From Spirochaetaceae bacterium (GTDB taxonomy: Bacteria > Spirochaetota > Spirochaetia > Treponematales > Breznakiellaceae), in NCBI GenBank assembly GCA_031279895.1, contig JAITHR010000042.1, positions 1 through 7,546 of the forward strand: DNA of 7,546 nucleotides, in the 5' to 3' direction. The notes under the pieces were generated by a model, which worked only from the letters and a program-made list of their open reading frames with translations, ran no database searches and was not told where the DNA came from. Of this stretch, positions 1 to 7,094 are shown piece by piece (within the stretch, counting starts at the first letter, position 1; each line of letters starts with the position of its first letter). The position numbers and the translations under genes were made by a program.

Positions 1-945
1 CTTTTAATACGGAACATCAAACGGATCATCTCCGTTGATACCCGAAAACTGGAGTATATTATCGCCGCCCAGATTGCCGGCGGCCATGTTATTCTCGCCG
101 ACTCCCACGGGGTCGGCAAAACCTCCCTTGCCCGCGCCCTCGCGCAGTCCATCCTTTGGCGGCCCGAGGACATGGTATCCGGCGATGTCGGTATGGAGGG
201 GTTTAACCGTATCCAGTGCACCGTTGACCTTCTTCCCCAGGATATTCTGGGGTACAACCGGTTCGTCGGCAATTCGGCTGACCTTATTTTTAACAAGGGG
301 CCGATTTTCGCCCACTTCGTACTGTGCGACGAGATTAACCTTCTTACGCCGAAGACCCAGGGCAGTTTCCTGCAAGTGATGGAGGAGCAGAGCGTTACGA
401 TAGAGGGGCGGCTGTACCGGCTTAGGGACCCGTTCTTTATTATTGCCACCATGAACTTCAAGGGGGCGCACCTCTTTCCCCTGCCCGCGCCGCAGCTCGA
501 CCGGTTTATGATACGCCTCTCCCTGGGCTACCCGTCGGAGGAGGAGGAGCGCGGGATTATCGAGCGCCACGGCAGAACCGACGCCTGGGAGGACTTTACG
601 AGCGTGATACACAGCGGGGACCTTATCAGGTGGAAGAAGATGGTTGACGAGGTGCGGATGCGCCCGGAGGTTGCGGGGTATATCGTAAACTGTGTGCGCC
701 AGAGCCGGATACACCAGTACATTGAAACCGGCGCCAGCCCCCGCGCCGGCGTGCGTATCTCCCGACTGGTACGCGCTTTGGCGCTCTGCCGGGGGCTGGA
801 CTACGTTCCCCTTGATTTTGTCAAAGAGATCTTCGTAACCGCCATGGCGCACCGCATCGTTACGCGGGACCCGTCCGTCCCGCCGGAAGTGCCGCTGGAA
901 AATATCCTTGCTACGGTGCCGGTGGAGACCAAGGGGCAGGACTGA
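1..945 (+). CDS. MoxR-family AAA+ ATPase (5' end cut off by window edge)
   Basis: The reading frame is open from the first base, so the true start lies upstream; 314 residues are visible and MoxR proteins usually have about 320-350, so probably only a short N-terminal piece is missing. Visible AAA+ motifs (numbered from base 1): Walker A in HVILADSHGVGKT with K40; the MoxR-typical RIQCTVDLLPQDILG; Walker B LCDEIN at 109-113; sensor 1 ATMN at 149-152; LPAPQLDRF with a likely arginine finger R168; and GASPRAGVRISRLVRALAL with sensor-2 region R248. The C-terminal lid follows. MoxR ATPases are thought to remodel or mature partner proteins, often with DUF58 or vWA proteins encoded next door, as here. 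DEIN is followed by LL where most MoxR proteins have R, and Walker A is preceded by ADSH instead of the usual EGVP. The stop codon overlaps the next start by one base (TGATG), which indicates translational coupling. Family assignment is very secure; the client protein is unknown. Confidence 0.95.
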   Translation, partial: LLIRNIKRIISVDTRKLEYIIAAQIAGGHVILADSHGVGKTSLARALAQSILWRPEDMVSGDVGMEGFNRIQCTVDLLPQDILGYNRFVGNSADLIFNKGPIFAHFVLCDEINLLTPKTQGSFLQVMEEQSVTIEGRLYRLRDPFFIIATMNFKGAHLFPLPAPQLDRFMIRLSLGYPSEEEERGIIERHGRTDAWEDFTSVIHSGDLIRWKKMVDEVRMRPEVAGYIVNCVRQSRIHQYIETGASPRAGVRISRLVRALALCRGLDYVPLDFVKEIFVTAMAHRIVTRDPSVPPEVPLENILATVPVETKGQD

Positions 946-2234
946 TGGCGTTTTCAGACCGGATATTTTTTACCCCCGCCGGCGCCGCTGCCGGAGCCGC
1001 CGCGCTGGTCGTGCTGGTCCGCGCCCTTTCCAGCCGCAACGTGTACGAGATCGCGCTGGGCGCCGCGGCCCTGGGGTGCGGCGCGGCGCTTCTTTTCACC
1101 GGTATCTGGCGGTCCCGGCGCCTTGCCGGACTGGAGCCCGCGTGGAAGCCGCCTTCCCCGTGCCGCGCAAACAGCGGCGCGGGAATGCCGGTGGCCGGTT
1201 TCGGGGCAAAGGCGCCGCCGCCGTTTTTCAGGCTCCACTTCGTCGTAAAGGGCCGGTTCTACCCCGCCGCGTCGGACCGGTCCGCGCCGGTGCGGGCCGA
1301 AACCAGCCTGCCCCGCGGCGCGGATACCGCGACCGTTCATCTTGACTTTCCCCTGTCCGGCCTGTTCCGGGGACGGGGGGCTTGCAGGCTTCGGGACGTG
1401 TTCGGGCTTTTCTCGTTTCCCTGCGGCACCGCGCCGGAGCGGGTCTTCGCGGTGCGGAGCGGGCCCTGCGCGAAAAGGGGCGTCCCGTTACGCGCCTATT
1501 CAGGCGCCGAGGACCGGCGGGTCAAAAACGCCGACGAGGAGCGGTATTATATGCGGGAATACGCCCCGGGCGACCGGTTTCGGGATATTAACTGGAAAAC
1601 GTCCGAGCGCATAGACCTGCTCGTTACCAGAATATCGCCGGACAATCAGGAAAAGATAAACCGTATCGAGGTGCGTTTCCGCAACTTCGGGCCCGCCGGA
1701 CCGGAAGCTTCTCTGGGGGACCTCTGGCTTCTCGACCGCGCCAAAGCGCGTCTCGCCCGTTTCCTGCGGACCGTTACGGAGGAAGAGGCCGGCGGGTACG
1801 TGTTCGCGGTGCAGGCGGCCCAGGAGTCCTGGGAGATTCGGAGCGACGAGGAGCTGGAAGCCTTTCTCGAACGCCTCGCGGCGCTGCCTTTCGCGGCGCC
1901 CCGAAACGAGGACCCGCCGGCGCCCGGGGAAAACGGCGCGCTCTATGTCTTTTCAACCGCCTGCGACGCGGGGCTTCCCGGGTTTCTCCTCGCCCGCCAG
2001 ACGCGGCTTGCGGCGCTGTTTCTGGTCAGGTTCCGGCGCGGGAAGCGGGGGAAAGACGGGAAAGAGGCGAAAGAGGCGAAAGAAAAGTCCGAAACCCTCT
2101 TTATAAAAGATTTTCTCGCCCGGGGCTTTCGGCCCTTGCCGCGCTGGTTTCTCCCGTATCGGGAGCGGGACGTGTCTGTTCCCGCGATTCCGGGGTGCCG
2201 CGTGGAAATTGAGTACGGAGAGGTGCGGCTATGA
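945..2234 (+). CDS. DUF58 domain protein, membrane-anchored MoxR partner
   Basis: A 429-residue protein. Two hydrophobic segments near the N-terminus (about residues 10-27 and 35-54) predict a membrane hairpin, followed by a soluble region. The DUF58 signature is clear at about 204-218, REYAPGDRFRDINWK, followed by a TSERIDLLVTR segment; this matches the family pattern REYxPGDxxRxIxWK. The length is typical for DUF58 proteins. DUF58 has no proven biochemical activity; it is regularly encoded between a MoxR ATPase and a transglutaminase-like membrane protein, exactly the order here, and is inferred to work with the ATPase at the membrane. The ATG at 945 overlaps the moxR stop and has a purine-rich AAGGGG at 931-936 in front. 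A charged low-complexity stretch (about 365-385; Gly, Lys, Glu, Ala with a GAGGCGAAA-type base repeat near 2064-2083) interrupts the C-terminal part and is probably a flexible insert. The stop overlaps the next start in ATGA. Confidence 0.93.
   Translation: MAFSDRIFFTPAGAAAGAAALVVLVRALSSRNVYEIALGAAALGCGAALLFTGIWRSRRLAGLEPAWKPPSPCRANSGAGMPVAGFGAKAPPPFFRLHFVVKGRFYPAASDRSAPVRAETSLPRGADTATVHLDFPLSGLFRGRGACRLRDVFGLFSFPCGTAPERVFAVRSGPCAKRGVPLRAYSGAEDRRVKNADEERYYMREYAPGDRFRDINWKTSERIDLLVTRISPDNQEKINRIEVRFRNFGPAGPEASLGDLWLLDRAKARLARFLRTVTEEEAGGYVFAVQAAQESWEIRSDEELEAFLERLAALPFAAPRNEDPPAPGENGALYVFSTACDAGLPGFLLARQTRLAALFLVRFRRGKRGKDGKEAKEAKEKSETLFIKDFLARGFRPLPRWFLPYRERDVSVPAIPGCRVEIEYGEVRL
2217..2223 (+). 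promoter_or_regulatory. Shine-Dalgarno site for the transglutaminase gene
   Basis: GGAGAGG lies 7 bases before the ATG at 2231, inside the last codons of the DUF58 gene. It supports this start and the four-base ATGA overlap as a real translational coupling point. Confidence 0.75.
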
Positions 2235-4555
2235 ATAGCTCCCATACGTTTTGGAACCGGAACACCGGGAAAGAGCCGGAGGGAATATGCCGGTATCCGG
2301 TTAAGGCGGTCGTGTTTTTTTTCCTGCGGCTGCTCTTTCCCGCGGTGTTAGCCGTCGTGCTGACCGTACATCCCGCGGTTACCGTGGACTTTGACTACGA
2401 GTTTGTCATCGTGTTTATCCTCTGCCCCCTTGAATCGCTCATCGCGTTTCTGCCGGCGCCCAAAGGCCGGTTCCGCTACAAACTGATTCTGGCGGCTCTG
2501 GCGGCTCTGGGGGTCCCGATGACGATAAAAGGGTATCCTTTTGATTTATCCCAACCGGACTACCAGTTCCTCTACCCCCTGGCCGCCGCTGCGGTCTGCT
2601 TTGTCTTCACCCTCCTCCTGTTCCACTACCCCCGCTGGGGAAAACCGGCGGTTCTGGAGCCGTTCTTTTTCTCCTTCCTGTTTTTAAGGATCCTCCGCTT
2701 CTCCCGTGCCGGCGAGGAGATAGCGGAAAAGTCCGAGTGGATTACCCCGTTTGTCCTGGGGGCAACGCTGCTGGTTTTTCTCCTCTACAGCGCGGTCGTG
2801 TATTCCTGCCTCTATCCCGCCGGCGCGGGCATGAACAGGCGGGAGGGCATCGCCGCGGCACTGGGCATCGCGGCGCTCTCGCTTTTTATGGCCTTCGTCC
2901 CCACGGACTTCGTGCGGAACACGGTTATTACCAACCTGCTTGAGAACAGGGCCGACGAAATGACCAAAGAGAGCGATTACGAGTGGGGCATTGAAAAAGA
3001 CGGCGGCACGTACCCGCACGGGCGGAAAACCGTGCCCGGGGACAACGGGTCCGATCCCCCCGGGCTGCGGGAGCTTTCCGAATACGACTGGCCGGGTCAG
3101 GGCGACGGCAAAGGGAAAGGGAAGGGCAAGGGAAACCGGAAAGGCGACGGGTCCGGCGGGTCGGACGTCCAGTATACCGTGATGGTCGCGGCCTCCCAAA
3201 CCGAGCCGGTCTATATGGGGGATACGTTCATGGGCCTCTTTGACCCGCTTGAGGGGTTTCAGCCCACCCCCGAAGAGCCGCTTAACACCCTCCCGTTTAC
3301 GCGCCTCCTTTCGACGTGGGTTGACCAGAGGCCCGCGCCGCGCCGGGGGCGGGTGTTTCAGGAGGTCTTCTCCCTTTCCACCCTGTCCCAAAACTTCCTG
3401 CCCTACCGTCCGGTCGAGGTGGAGCCCACGGTGTTGAGCCGGAACACGGGCCCCCTCCGGTTTATCCATCGGGTACGCTCGTTTATGTATGAAAGGGACC
3501 CCCTGGATCTCGCGGCGGCTTCCGTGCGGGAACTGCGGGAATCGGAGAAAGCCGGCCTGTCCCTCTACCTTGAGGCTGACCTGCGGGACGAAGACCGGCT
3601 GGTATTTGCGGAACACCTGGCCGGCGCTTTGAAAGAGGCGGAAAGCGCGGGGTACGCGGGAACCGTCGCGGCAATCCTGCGGAGTTTCGCGGGCTTTCAA
3701 TACAATGTTACCGATGACGAGGACGCCTCGGTTCCGGCGCTCACGCGCTTTCTCACCGACACGCGGGAGGGGGACTGCGTGCAGTTCGCCCACAGCGCGG
3801 CGCTTTTGGGGCGTCTTGCGGGGATCCCGTCGCGGGTGGTTACCGGCTACCTTGCGTCTGCAAGCCTCCAGACCAAGGCGCACCGCCGGGGACTTGCGGC
3901 GCTCCGCAGTCAAATCAAGGCGCTCCAGGAGTTCCCCTTTGAAGACCTCTTCCTCGTTACCACTGCCCACGCCCACGCATGGCCCCAGTTCTACCTGCCG
4001 GACTACGGGTGGCTGGACTTTGAAGCCACCATGTTCGCGCTGCCGCCCATGGGATTCGGGGACGGCAACCTGCGGGACGTGGTCATCCCCCGCATCGAAG
4101 AAAACCCCTCGCCGGCGCGCTCTTTCCCCTGGCGCGGCGCGGGCAAAGTTCTCGCGCTCCTTGGCGCCGCCGCTCTTGCCGGCGCCTACGCGGTCCGTTA
4201 CGGACGGGAGGTGTTTCTCGTCCTGTGCCGGAGGCGGGGCGGGAGGCGGGGCGCCAGGGCGCTGTACCTCCTCCTCCTTGCGCGCCTCGCGTCTGACGGA
4301 AAACCCTTTAAGCCGGATTCAAAAACCGCCTCCGAATACGCCGGCCTTTTTCCCGACTCGGATCCGAGCCTCCGGCGGTTCGCGGCGCTCTATTCGGAAA
4401 TCCGGTGGCGGTATTTTGAAACAAGGGAGGCCGAGGATGCGCGGTTCAGGGATCTTGCCGAAGAATACCGGCGGGTCCTCAAAACCGTCCTGCGCCGGGG
4501 GGTCCGCTTCCGTATGGTCCGCGCCTTCAGCCTGCGGGCTCTCCGCTATGTATAG
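2231..4555 (+). CDS. TgpA-type membrane transglutaminase-like protein with C-terminal DUF4129-like tail
   Basis: A 774-residue protein. The N-terminal 225 residues contain about seven hydrophobic segments (near 26-47, 53-74, 84-100, 113-133, 140-157, 172-194, 206-223). A Gly/Lys-rich tract (about 289-310) and a long extracytoplasmic region follow. The transglutaminase core has the catalytic cysteine in REGDCVQFAHSAALLGRLAG (C516), then GIPSRVVTGY, and the histidine in AHAHAWPQFYLPDYGW (H582). The third triad position, usually Asp in a DPT motif, reads DFEAT, so Glu598 stands there. A further membrane segment (about 638-656) leads to a cytoplasmic tail (about 675-755) resembling DUF4129, with KTASEYAGLF and ALYSEIRWRYFE. 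This is the layout of TgpA-like proteins encoded beside MoxR and DUF58 genes. Whether it acts as a protease, cross-linking enzyme or amidase on envelope substrates is not known. It is somewhat longer than typical relatives, partly because of the Gly/Lys tract. It ends 9 bases before the next gene's preferred start. Confidence 0.92.
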   Translation: MNSSHTFWNRNTGKEPEGICRYPVKAVVFFFLRLLFPAVLAVVLTVHPAVTVDFDYEFVIVFILCPLESLIAFLPAPKGRFRYKLILAALAALGVPMTIKGYPFDLSQPDYQFLYPLAAAAVCFVFTLLLFHYPRWGKPAVLEPFFFSFLFLRILRFSRAGEEIAEKSEWITPFVLGATLLVFLLYSAVVYSCLYPAGAGMNRREGIAAALGIAALSLFMAFVPTDFVRNTVITNLLENRADEMTKESDYEWGIEKDGGTYPHGRKTVPGDNGSDPPGLRELSEYDWPGQGDGKGKGKGKGNRKGDGSGGSDVQYTVMVAASQTEPVYMGDTFMGLFDPLEGFQPTPEEPLNTLPFTRLLSTWVDQRPAPRRGRVFQEVFSLSTLSQNFLPYRPVEVEPTVLSRNTGPLRFIHRVRSFMYERDPLDLAAASVRELRESEKAGLSLYLEADLRDEDRLVFAEHLAGALKEAESAGYAGTVAAILRSFAGFQYNVTDDEDASVPALTRFLTDTREGDCVQFAHSAALLGRLAGIPSRVVTGYLASASLQTKAHRRGLAALRSQIKALQEFPFEDLFLVTTAHAHAWPQFYLPDYGWLDFEATMFALPPMGFGDGNLRDVVIPRIEENPSPARSFPWRGAGKVLALLGAAALAGAYAVRYGREVFLVLCRRRGGRRGARALYLLLLARLASDGKPFKPDSKTASEYAGLFPDSDPSLRRFAALYSEIRWRYFETREAEDARFRDLAEEYRRVLKTVLRRGVRFRMVRAFSLRALRYV

Positions 4556-4559
4556 GGTG
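4554..4559 (+). promoter_or_regulatory. Shine-Dalgarno site deciding the lipoprotein start
   Basis: AGGGTG overlaps the end of the upstream stop codon TAG and sits 5 bases before ATG 4565. The in-frame GTG at 4559 shares its first base with this site, so it is unlikely to be the start; ATG 4565 is preferred. Confidence 0.6.
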
Positions 4560-4564
4560 TGCCG

Positions 4565-5806
4565 ATGAATGTCAAAAAGAAAAAAACTACCGAAAGAGCC
4601 GCGAACAGAGGGATTCTGTGCCTCGCGGCGTGCCTCTTCCTCGCCGGCTGTTCTTACGACGCCGACTGGGTGCAGTTCCGGGGCAAAGAGGGGCGGGGCG
4701 TCAGTTCCAGCCGCATCTCCCCGCCTTTGGGGATACGCTGGAAAATCAGACTCCAGCTTGACGAGGCGGACATCGAATCCTTTAATCCGCCTGTCGTGAT
4801 AGGCGACACGATCTACTTCGGGTCCGGGGACGGGAACTTCTACGCCCTTGACGTGGAGAGCGGATATATGCGCTGGGCATTTCGGAGCGGCGGGGAAATA
4901 AACGCGGTGCCTTACGCCGACAGGGACAGGGTATATTTCGGGAGCAAGGACGGGAAGGTCTACGCGCTTAACCGGCACGACGGGGAGGAACTCTGGAGCT
5001 TCCGCACCCGTAGCCAGGTGAACTCCCAGGTCGAACGCTACAAGGACAACGTGGTTTTCGTAAGCGACGCCGACGCGATTTACTTCCTCAACCCGGAAAC
5101 CGGCGAGGAGCGGTTCAGTATCGACAACCCGGGGTGGTACAACTTCACCTTTCTCATGGCCGACGACGTCATGTACTTTGCCACTGGCCCGCGCACCAGC
5201 CAGCTCGGACCCTATGACATCAACAAACGGGAGTTCCTCTGGTTCCTGCCCTCCAACTCAATCGCGGCGCACTGGTATTCCTTTGCCGCGGTAAAGGGGG
5301 ACCTGCTCTACTTCGGCGCGGCCAATACCTTCGACCTCTCGTTTTTCGCCTTTAACCGGCACACCGGACAACTCGTGTGGCAGCAGTACCGCGAAGCGGC
5401 CTTCGGCCCGGAGATCGACGACGCCGCGGTGCGCCGGCTCTACAACCGGAGTATCGAATGCCTCGACTTCCTCTCGCCTACGGTGTGGCGCAATCTGGTG
5501 ATCTACACGGGACTGGACACCGCCGCCAGAGCCTTTGACGCGAAAACCGGCGCGCCCCGCTGGGAAAAAACCTTCCCCGCGCCCGTAAGTTCCGCACCCA
5601 CCGTCGCGGGGGATAGGGTCTATTTCGGGCTCTTGGGAAACGAAACCGCCCCGCCCGCTCTGGTATGCCTCTCTGCCCGTAACGGACGGGAATTATGGCG
5701 CATGGAAACCGAAGGCAGCCTCCTCTCCGCACCGGTTATCACCGGAAAACGCATCATCTTCGGCACTGACCAAAGCGTCTTCTACGTCCTGGAAGAAATC
5801 TTCTAA
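4565..5806 (+). CDS. PQQ-like beta-propeller lipoprotein (BamB-like fold)
   Basis: With the ATG at 4565 the protein has 413 residues. The N-terminus is strongly basic (KKKK), followed by a hydrophobic stretch and a lipobox LAGC with Cys29, so it is expected to be a lipid-anchored envelope protein. DWVQFRGKEGRGVS (about 34-47) matches the WxQFRGxxxxGVS opening common in PQQ-like repeat proteins. Successive blade motifs follow, of the type xVYFGSxDGxxYALxxxxGxxxW: about 77-104, 118-144, 158-184, 198-226, 241-273, 305-333, 346-378 and 390-410, consistent with a seven- or eight-bladed propeller. The repeats resemble structural, BamB-type blades; I see no evidence for bound PQQ or dehydrogenase activity. 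BamB proper is an outer-membrane assembly factor, but the operon context (MoxR, DUF58, transglutaminase) points to a different role, perhaps as a scaffold or substrate receptor for the transglutaminase domain. It is the last gene of the operon and runs into a hairpin that starts within its stop codon. Confidence 0.88.
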   Translation: MNVKKKKTTERAANRGILCLAACLFLAGCSYDADWVQFRGKEGRGVSSSRISPPLGIRWKIRLQLDEADIESFNPPVVIGDTIYFGSGDGNFYALDVESGYMRWAFRSGGEINAVPYADRDRVYFGSKDGKVYALNRHDGEELWSFRTRSQVNSQVERYKDNVVFVSDADAIYFLNPETGEERFSIDNPGWYNFTFLMADDVMYFATGPRTSQLGPYDINKREFLWFLPSNSIAAHWYSFAAVKGDLLYFGAANTFDLSFFAFNRHTGQLVWQQYREAAFGPEIDDAAVRRLYNRSIECLDFLSPTVWRNLVIYTGLDTAARAFDAKTGAPRWEKTFPAPVSSAPTVAGDRVYFGLLGNETAPPALVCLSARNGRELWRMETEGSLLSAPVITGKRIIFGTDQSVFYVLEEIF

Positions 5807-5833
5807 CCGTCTCCGACGGTTTCAAAAGCTTCC
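5805..5833 (+). terminator. Terminator-like hairpin fused to the lipoprotein stop codon
   Basis: AACCGTC and GACGGTT form a perfect 7-base-pair stem around a TCC loop (5805-5821); its first two bases are the last two of the TAA stop codon. A short TTTC and then AAAAGCTTCC follow. The T-run is weak for a classical intrinsic terminator, but the position at the end of the operon fits. Positions 5807-5833 recur nearly unchanged, inverted, in the repeat array at 7181-7207 and 7379-7405. Confidence 0.6.
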
Positions 5834-5879
5834 CGCGTAGCGGCTCTAAGCAGTCTCCGTCCGCTTTGCCGCAGTATCA

Positions 5880-5909
5880 GGAAGCCGTTTAAAACAGCCT
5901 CCGGCTGTT
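5880..5909 (-). terminator. Terminator for the DUF2804 gene
   Basis: Read on the minus strand, AACAGCC-GGA-GGCTGTT forms a perfect 7-base-pair stem (5893-5909), followed by TTTT then AAACGGCTTCC. The stem begins inside the TAA stop codon (5908-5910). The run of T right after the stem makes this a reasonable intrinsic terminator. Its layout mirrors the hairpin facing it at 5805, including the GCTTCC tail. Confidence 0.65.
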
Positions 5910-6948
5910 AGAAACGGGTTTTGCGGCGTTCGGCGAAGCCGGTGATGTTTTGGAAAGAGAGGGGGGAGCCGTCGTCGAGAATGACCGTGCCGGAAAAGAG
6001 GCCGCATACCTGAAGGTATTTATGGGAATAGAAAAGGAACCGGCTGGTATGTTCGAGCCGGTCCTGATACGGAATGAAGCGCATTTCGAGGCGGTTGTCG
6101 TTACTGGTGAAATGCCAGGGCCTGAGCCAGTCGGTCGGGGAGATGTGGAACGTAACCTGGTCGAGTTTATGCAGTCTCCCTTCGAGGAAGAACCCGTTTT
6201 CCGTTCCGGCGCGGGCGTCTTCCGACCCGTAGCCCACGCTGAAGCCGATCTGTTTTCCCCCGCAGACGCCGCAGGCCGAAGCCCAGTAGCGCGTGTCCAT
6301 GCGGGGCCGCACCCCCCGATGCCATTCGAAGATCCCCCAGGCGTTTCCGCGGGTAAACACCAGTTCCGTGGTGCCGAACTGCACCACCCCCTCCGCCACG
6401 TACCAGGGGGAACGCCGGACGCACCGGAAAGCGTCCCTGTCCCGCCGCCAGCTTGTATGGGTTACGATGGACTGGGCGCCTGCGGGCTCGAAAAGCACCA
6501 GCTCCCCCCGAAGCCGGCGCTGATGACCGAAGTGCGGAATATCGGTCTTGATAATCCGTATCCCTTTTTCGCCCTTTTCGAGCGCGGCAAAGGTGATAAC
6601 CGCCTCTTTTTCCCGCAGTCTGACGCAGCCGCGCTCGCTTTTCGCGGGCATGGCAAACCCGCCGAGGGAAAACGGCACCACGATAAGATGGGACGTCCGC
6701 TGTTTGTCCTTTGTTGAAATTACCGATGTGCCGACGCATCCCAGATACCCGCTGTCGAGAACCTCGAATACGACAAGGTGGGTGGAGGAAAAGACGATAT
6801 ACCGGTCAGACTCGTTTATCCGCCGGCGGGGGACCCGCACGAGGTCCGGATCGTATTGAAAGAGCGCGGAGCGCGCCCAGCCGAAGTTCGACGGCCTTCC
6901 CGCGTTATCCACCACCGAAACCGGCGCCCTGATTTCAACTTGTGCCAT
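5908..6948 (-). CDS. DUF2804 family protein
   Basis: A 346-residue protein with no signal peptide or membrane segment visible, so probably cytoplasmic. Family-like features: an N-terminal segment APVSVVDNAGRPSNFGWARS (8-27); FSLGGFAMPAKSERG (93-107); EWHRGVRPRMDTRYWASACG (208-227); GTENGFFLEGRLHKLDQVTF (248-267); RLEMRFIPYQDR (286-297); and a C-terminal GLFSGTVILDDGSPLSFQNITGFAE (316-340). This is the order seen in DUF2804 proteins, whose function is unknown; the many beta-strand-like stretches suggest a beta-rich fold. Several cysteines are present, two of them in ACGVCGGK (225-232). The gene is alone on its strand, convergent to the operon, so a functional link to it is not indicated. The ATG at 6948 keeps the conserved N-terminal segment, but no convincing Shine-Dalgarno site lies in front; GGGAGGG is about 24 bases away, too far. 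The assignment to DUF2804 is from memory of the family pattern. Confidence 0.85.
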   Translation of the reverse strand: MAQVEIRAPVSVVDNAGRPSNFGWARSALFQYDPDLVRVPRRRINESDRYIVFSSTHLVVFEVLDSGYLGCVGTSVISTKDKQRTSHLIVVPFSLGGFAMPAKSERGCVRLREKEAVITFAALEKGEKGIRIIKTDIPHFGHQRRLRGELVLFEPAGAQSIVTHTSWRRDRDAFRCVRRSPWYVAEGVVQFGTTELVFTRGNAWGIFEWHRGVRPRMDTRYWASACGVCGGKQIGFSVGYGSEDARAGTENGFFLEGRLHKLDQVTFHISPTDWLRPWHFTSNDNRLEMRFIPYQDRLEHTSRFLFYSHKYLQVCGLFSGTVILDDGSPLSFQNITGFAERRKTRF

Positions 6949-6953
6949 GGTTC

Positions 6954-6983
6954 ACTATACGAGAAGAATATGCCCTCCCGCAA
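6954..6983 (-). promoter_or_regulatory. Possible promoter of the DUF2804 gene (weak)
   Basis: On the minus strand TTGCGG (6978-6983) and TATAGT (6954-6959) are separated by 18 bases, resembling -35 and -10 boxes. TATAGT ends only 5 bases before the ATG, so transcription would begin at or very near the start codon, which would fit the absence of a Shine-Dalgarno site. The -35 match is poor. Confidence 0.25.
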
Positions 6984-6998
6984 CCCGCCGGCGGCGGG
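6984..6998. repeat. GC hairpin of module C, copy 1
   Basis: CCCGCC-GGC-GGCGGG is a perfect 6-base-pair inverted repeat with a 3-base loop, followed by GTGGCACAGCA. An identical hairpin is at 7436-7450. It lies just upstream of the DUF2804 gene's possible -35 box, so it could affect its expression; that is only a possibility. Confidence 0.75.
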
Positions 6999-7094
6999 TG
7001 GCACAGCATGGCCGCCTGTTGTTTCAAAGTAGTGCAACACCCTGTCCGGTGAGCGAGTCAGTGCTGCCCAGGCGCGGCTACGCTTCGCGCAACG
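6984..7094 (+). repeat. Long-period repeat, copy 1 (C-B-A start)
   Basis: These 111 bases align without gaps to 7436-7546, an offset of 452 bases. I count about six differences by eye, roughly 95% identity. The second copy runs to the last base of the window, so the duplicated stretch may be longer. Confidence 0.9.

Noticed and set aside
4..852. A 282-residue open frame antisense to the MoxR gene
   Set aside because: It runs opposite a gene with clear AAA+ motifs, shows no family motif, and is explained by the GC-rich codon pattern of the real gene.
2684..3976. A 430-residue open frame antisense to the transglutaminase gene
   Set aside because: The plus strand encodes membrane helices and the C/H catalytic motifs; the antisense product is low in recognisable structure and is a shadow.
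4559..4561. GTG as start of the lipoprotein gene
   Set aside because: It overlaps the likely ribosome binding site AGGGTG; ATG 4565 has proper spacing and gives a normal lipoprotein signal.
3705..4568. A 287-residue plus-strand frame overlapping the end of the transglutaminase gene
   Set aside because: It is Arg/Ser/Pro-rich in a shifted frame across the catalytic domain, typical of a shadow frame.
5950..6717. A 255-residue plus-strand frame opposite the DUF2804 gene
   Set aside because: Composition is Pro/Gly/Arg-rich without motifs, while the minus strand carries the conserved family segments.
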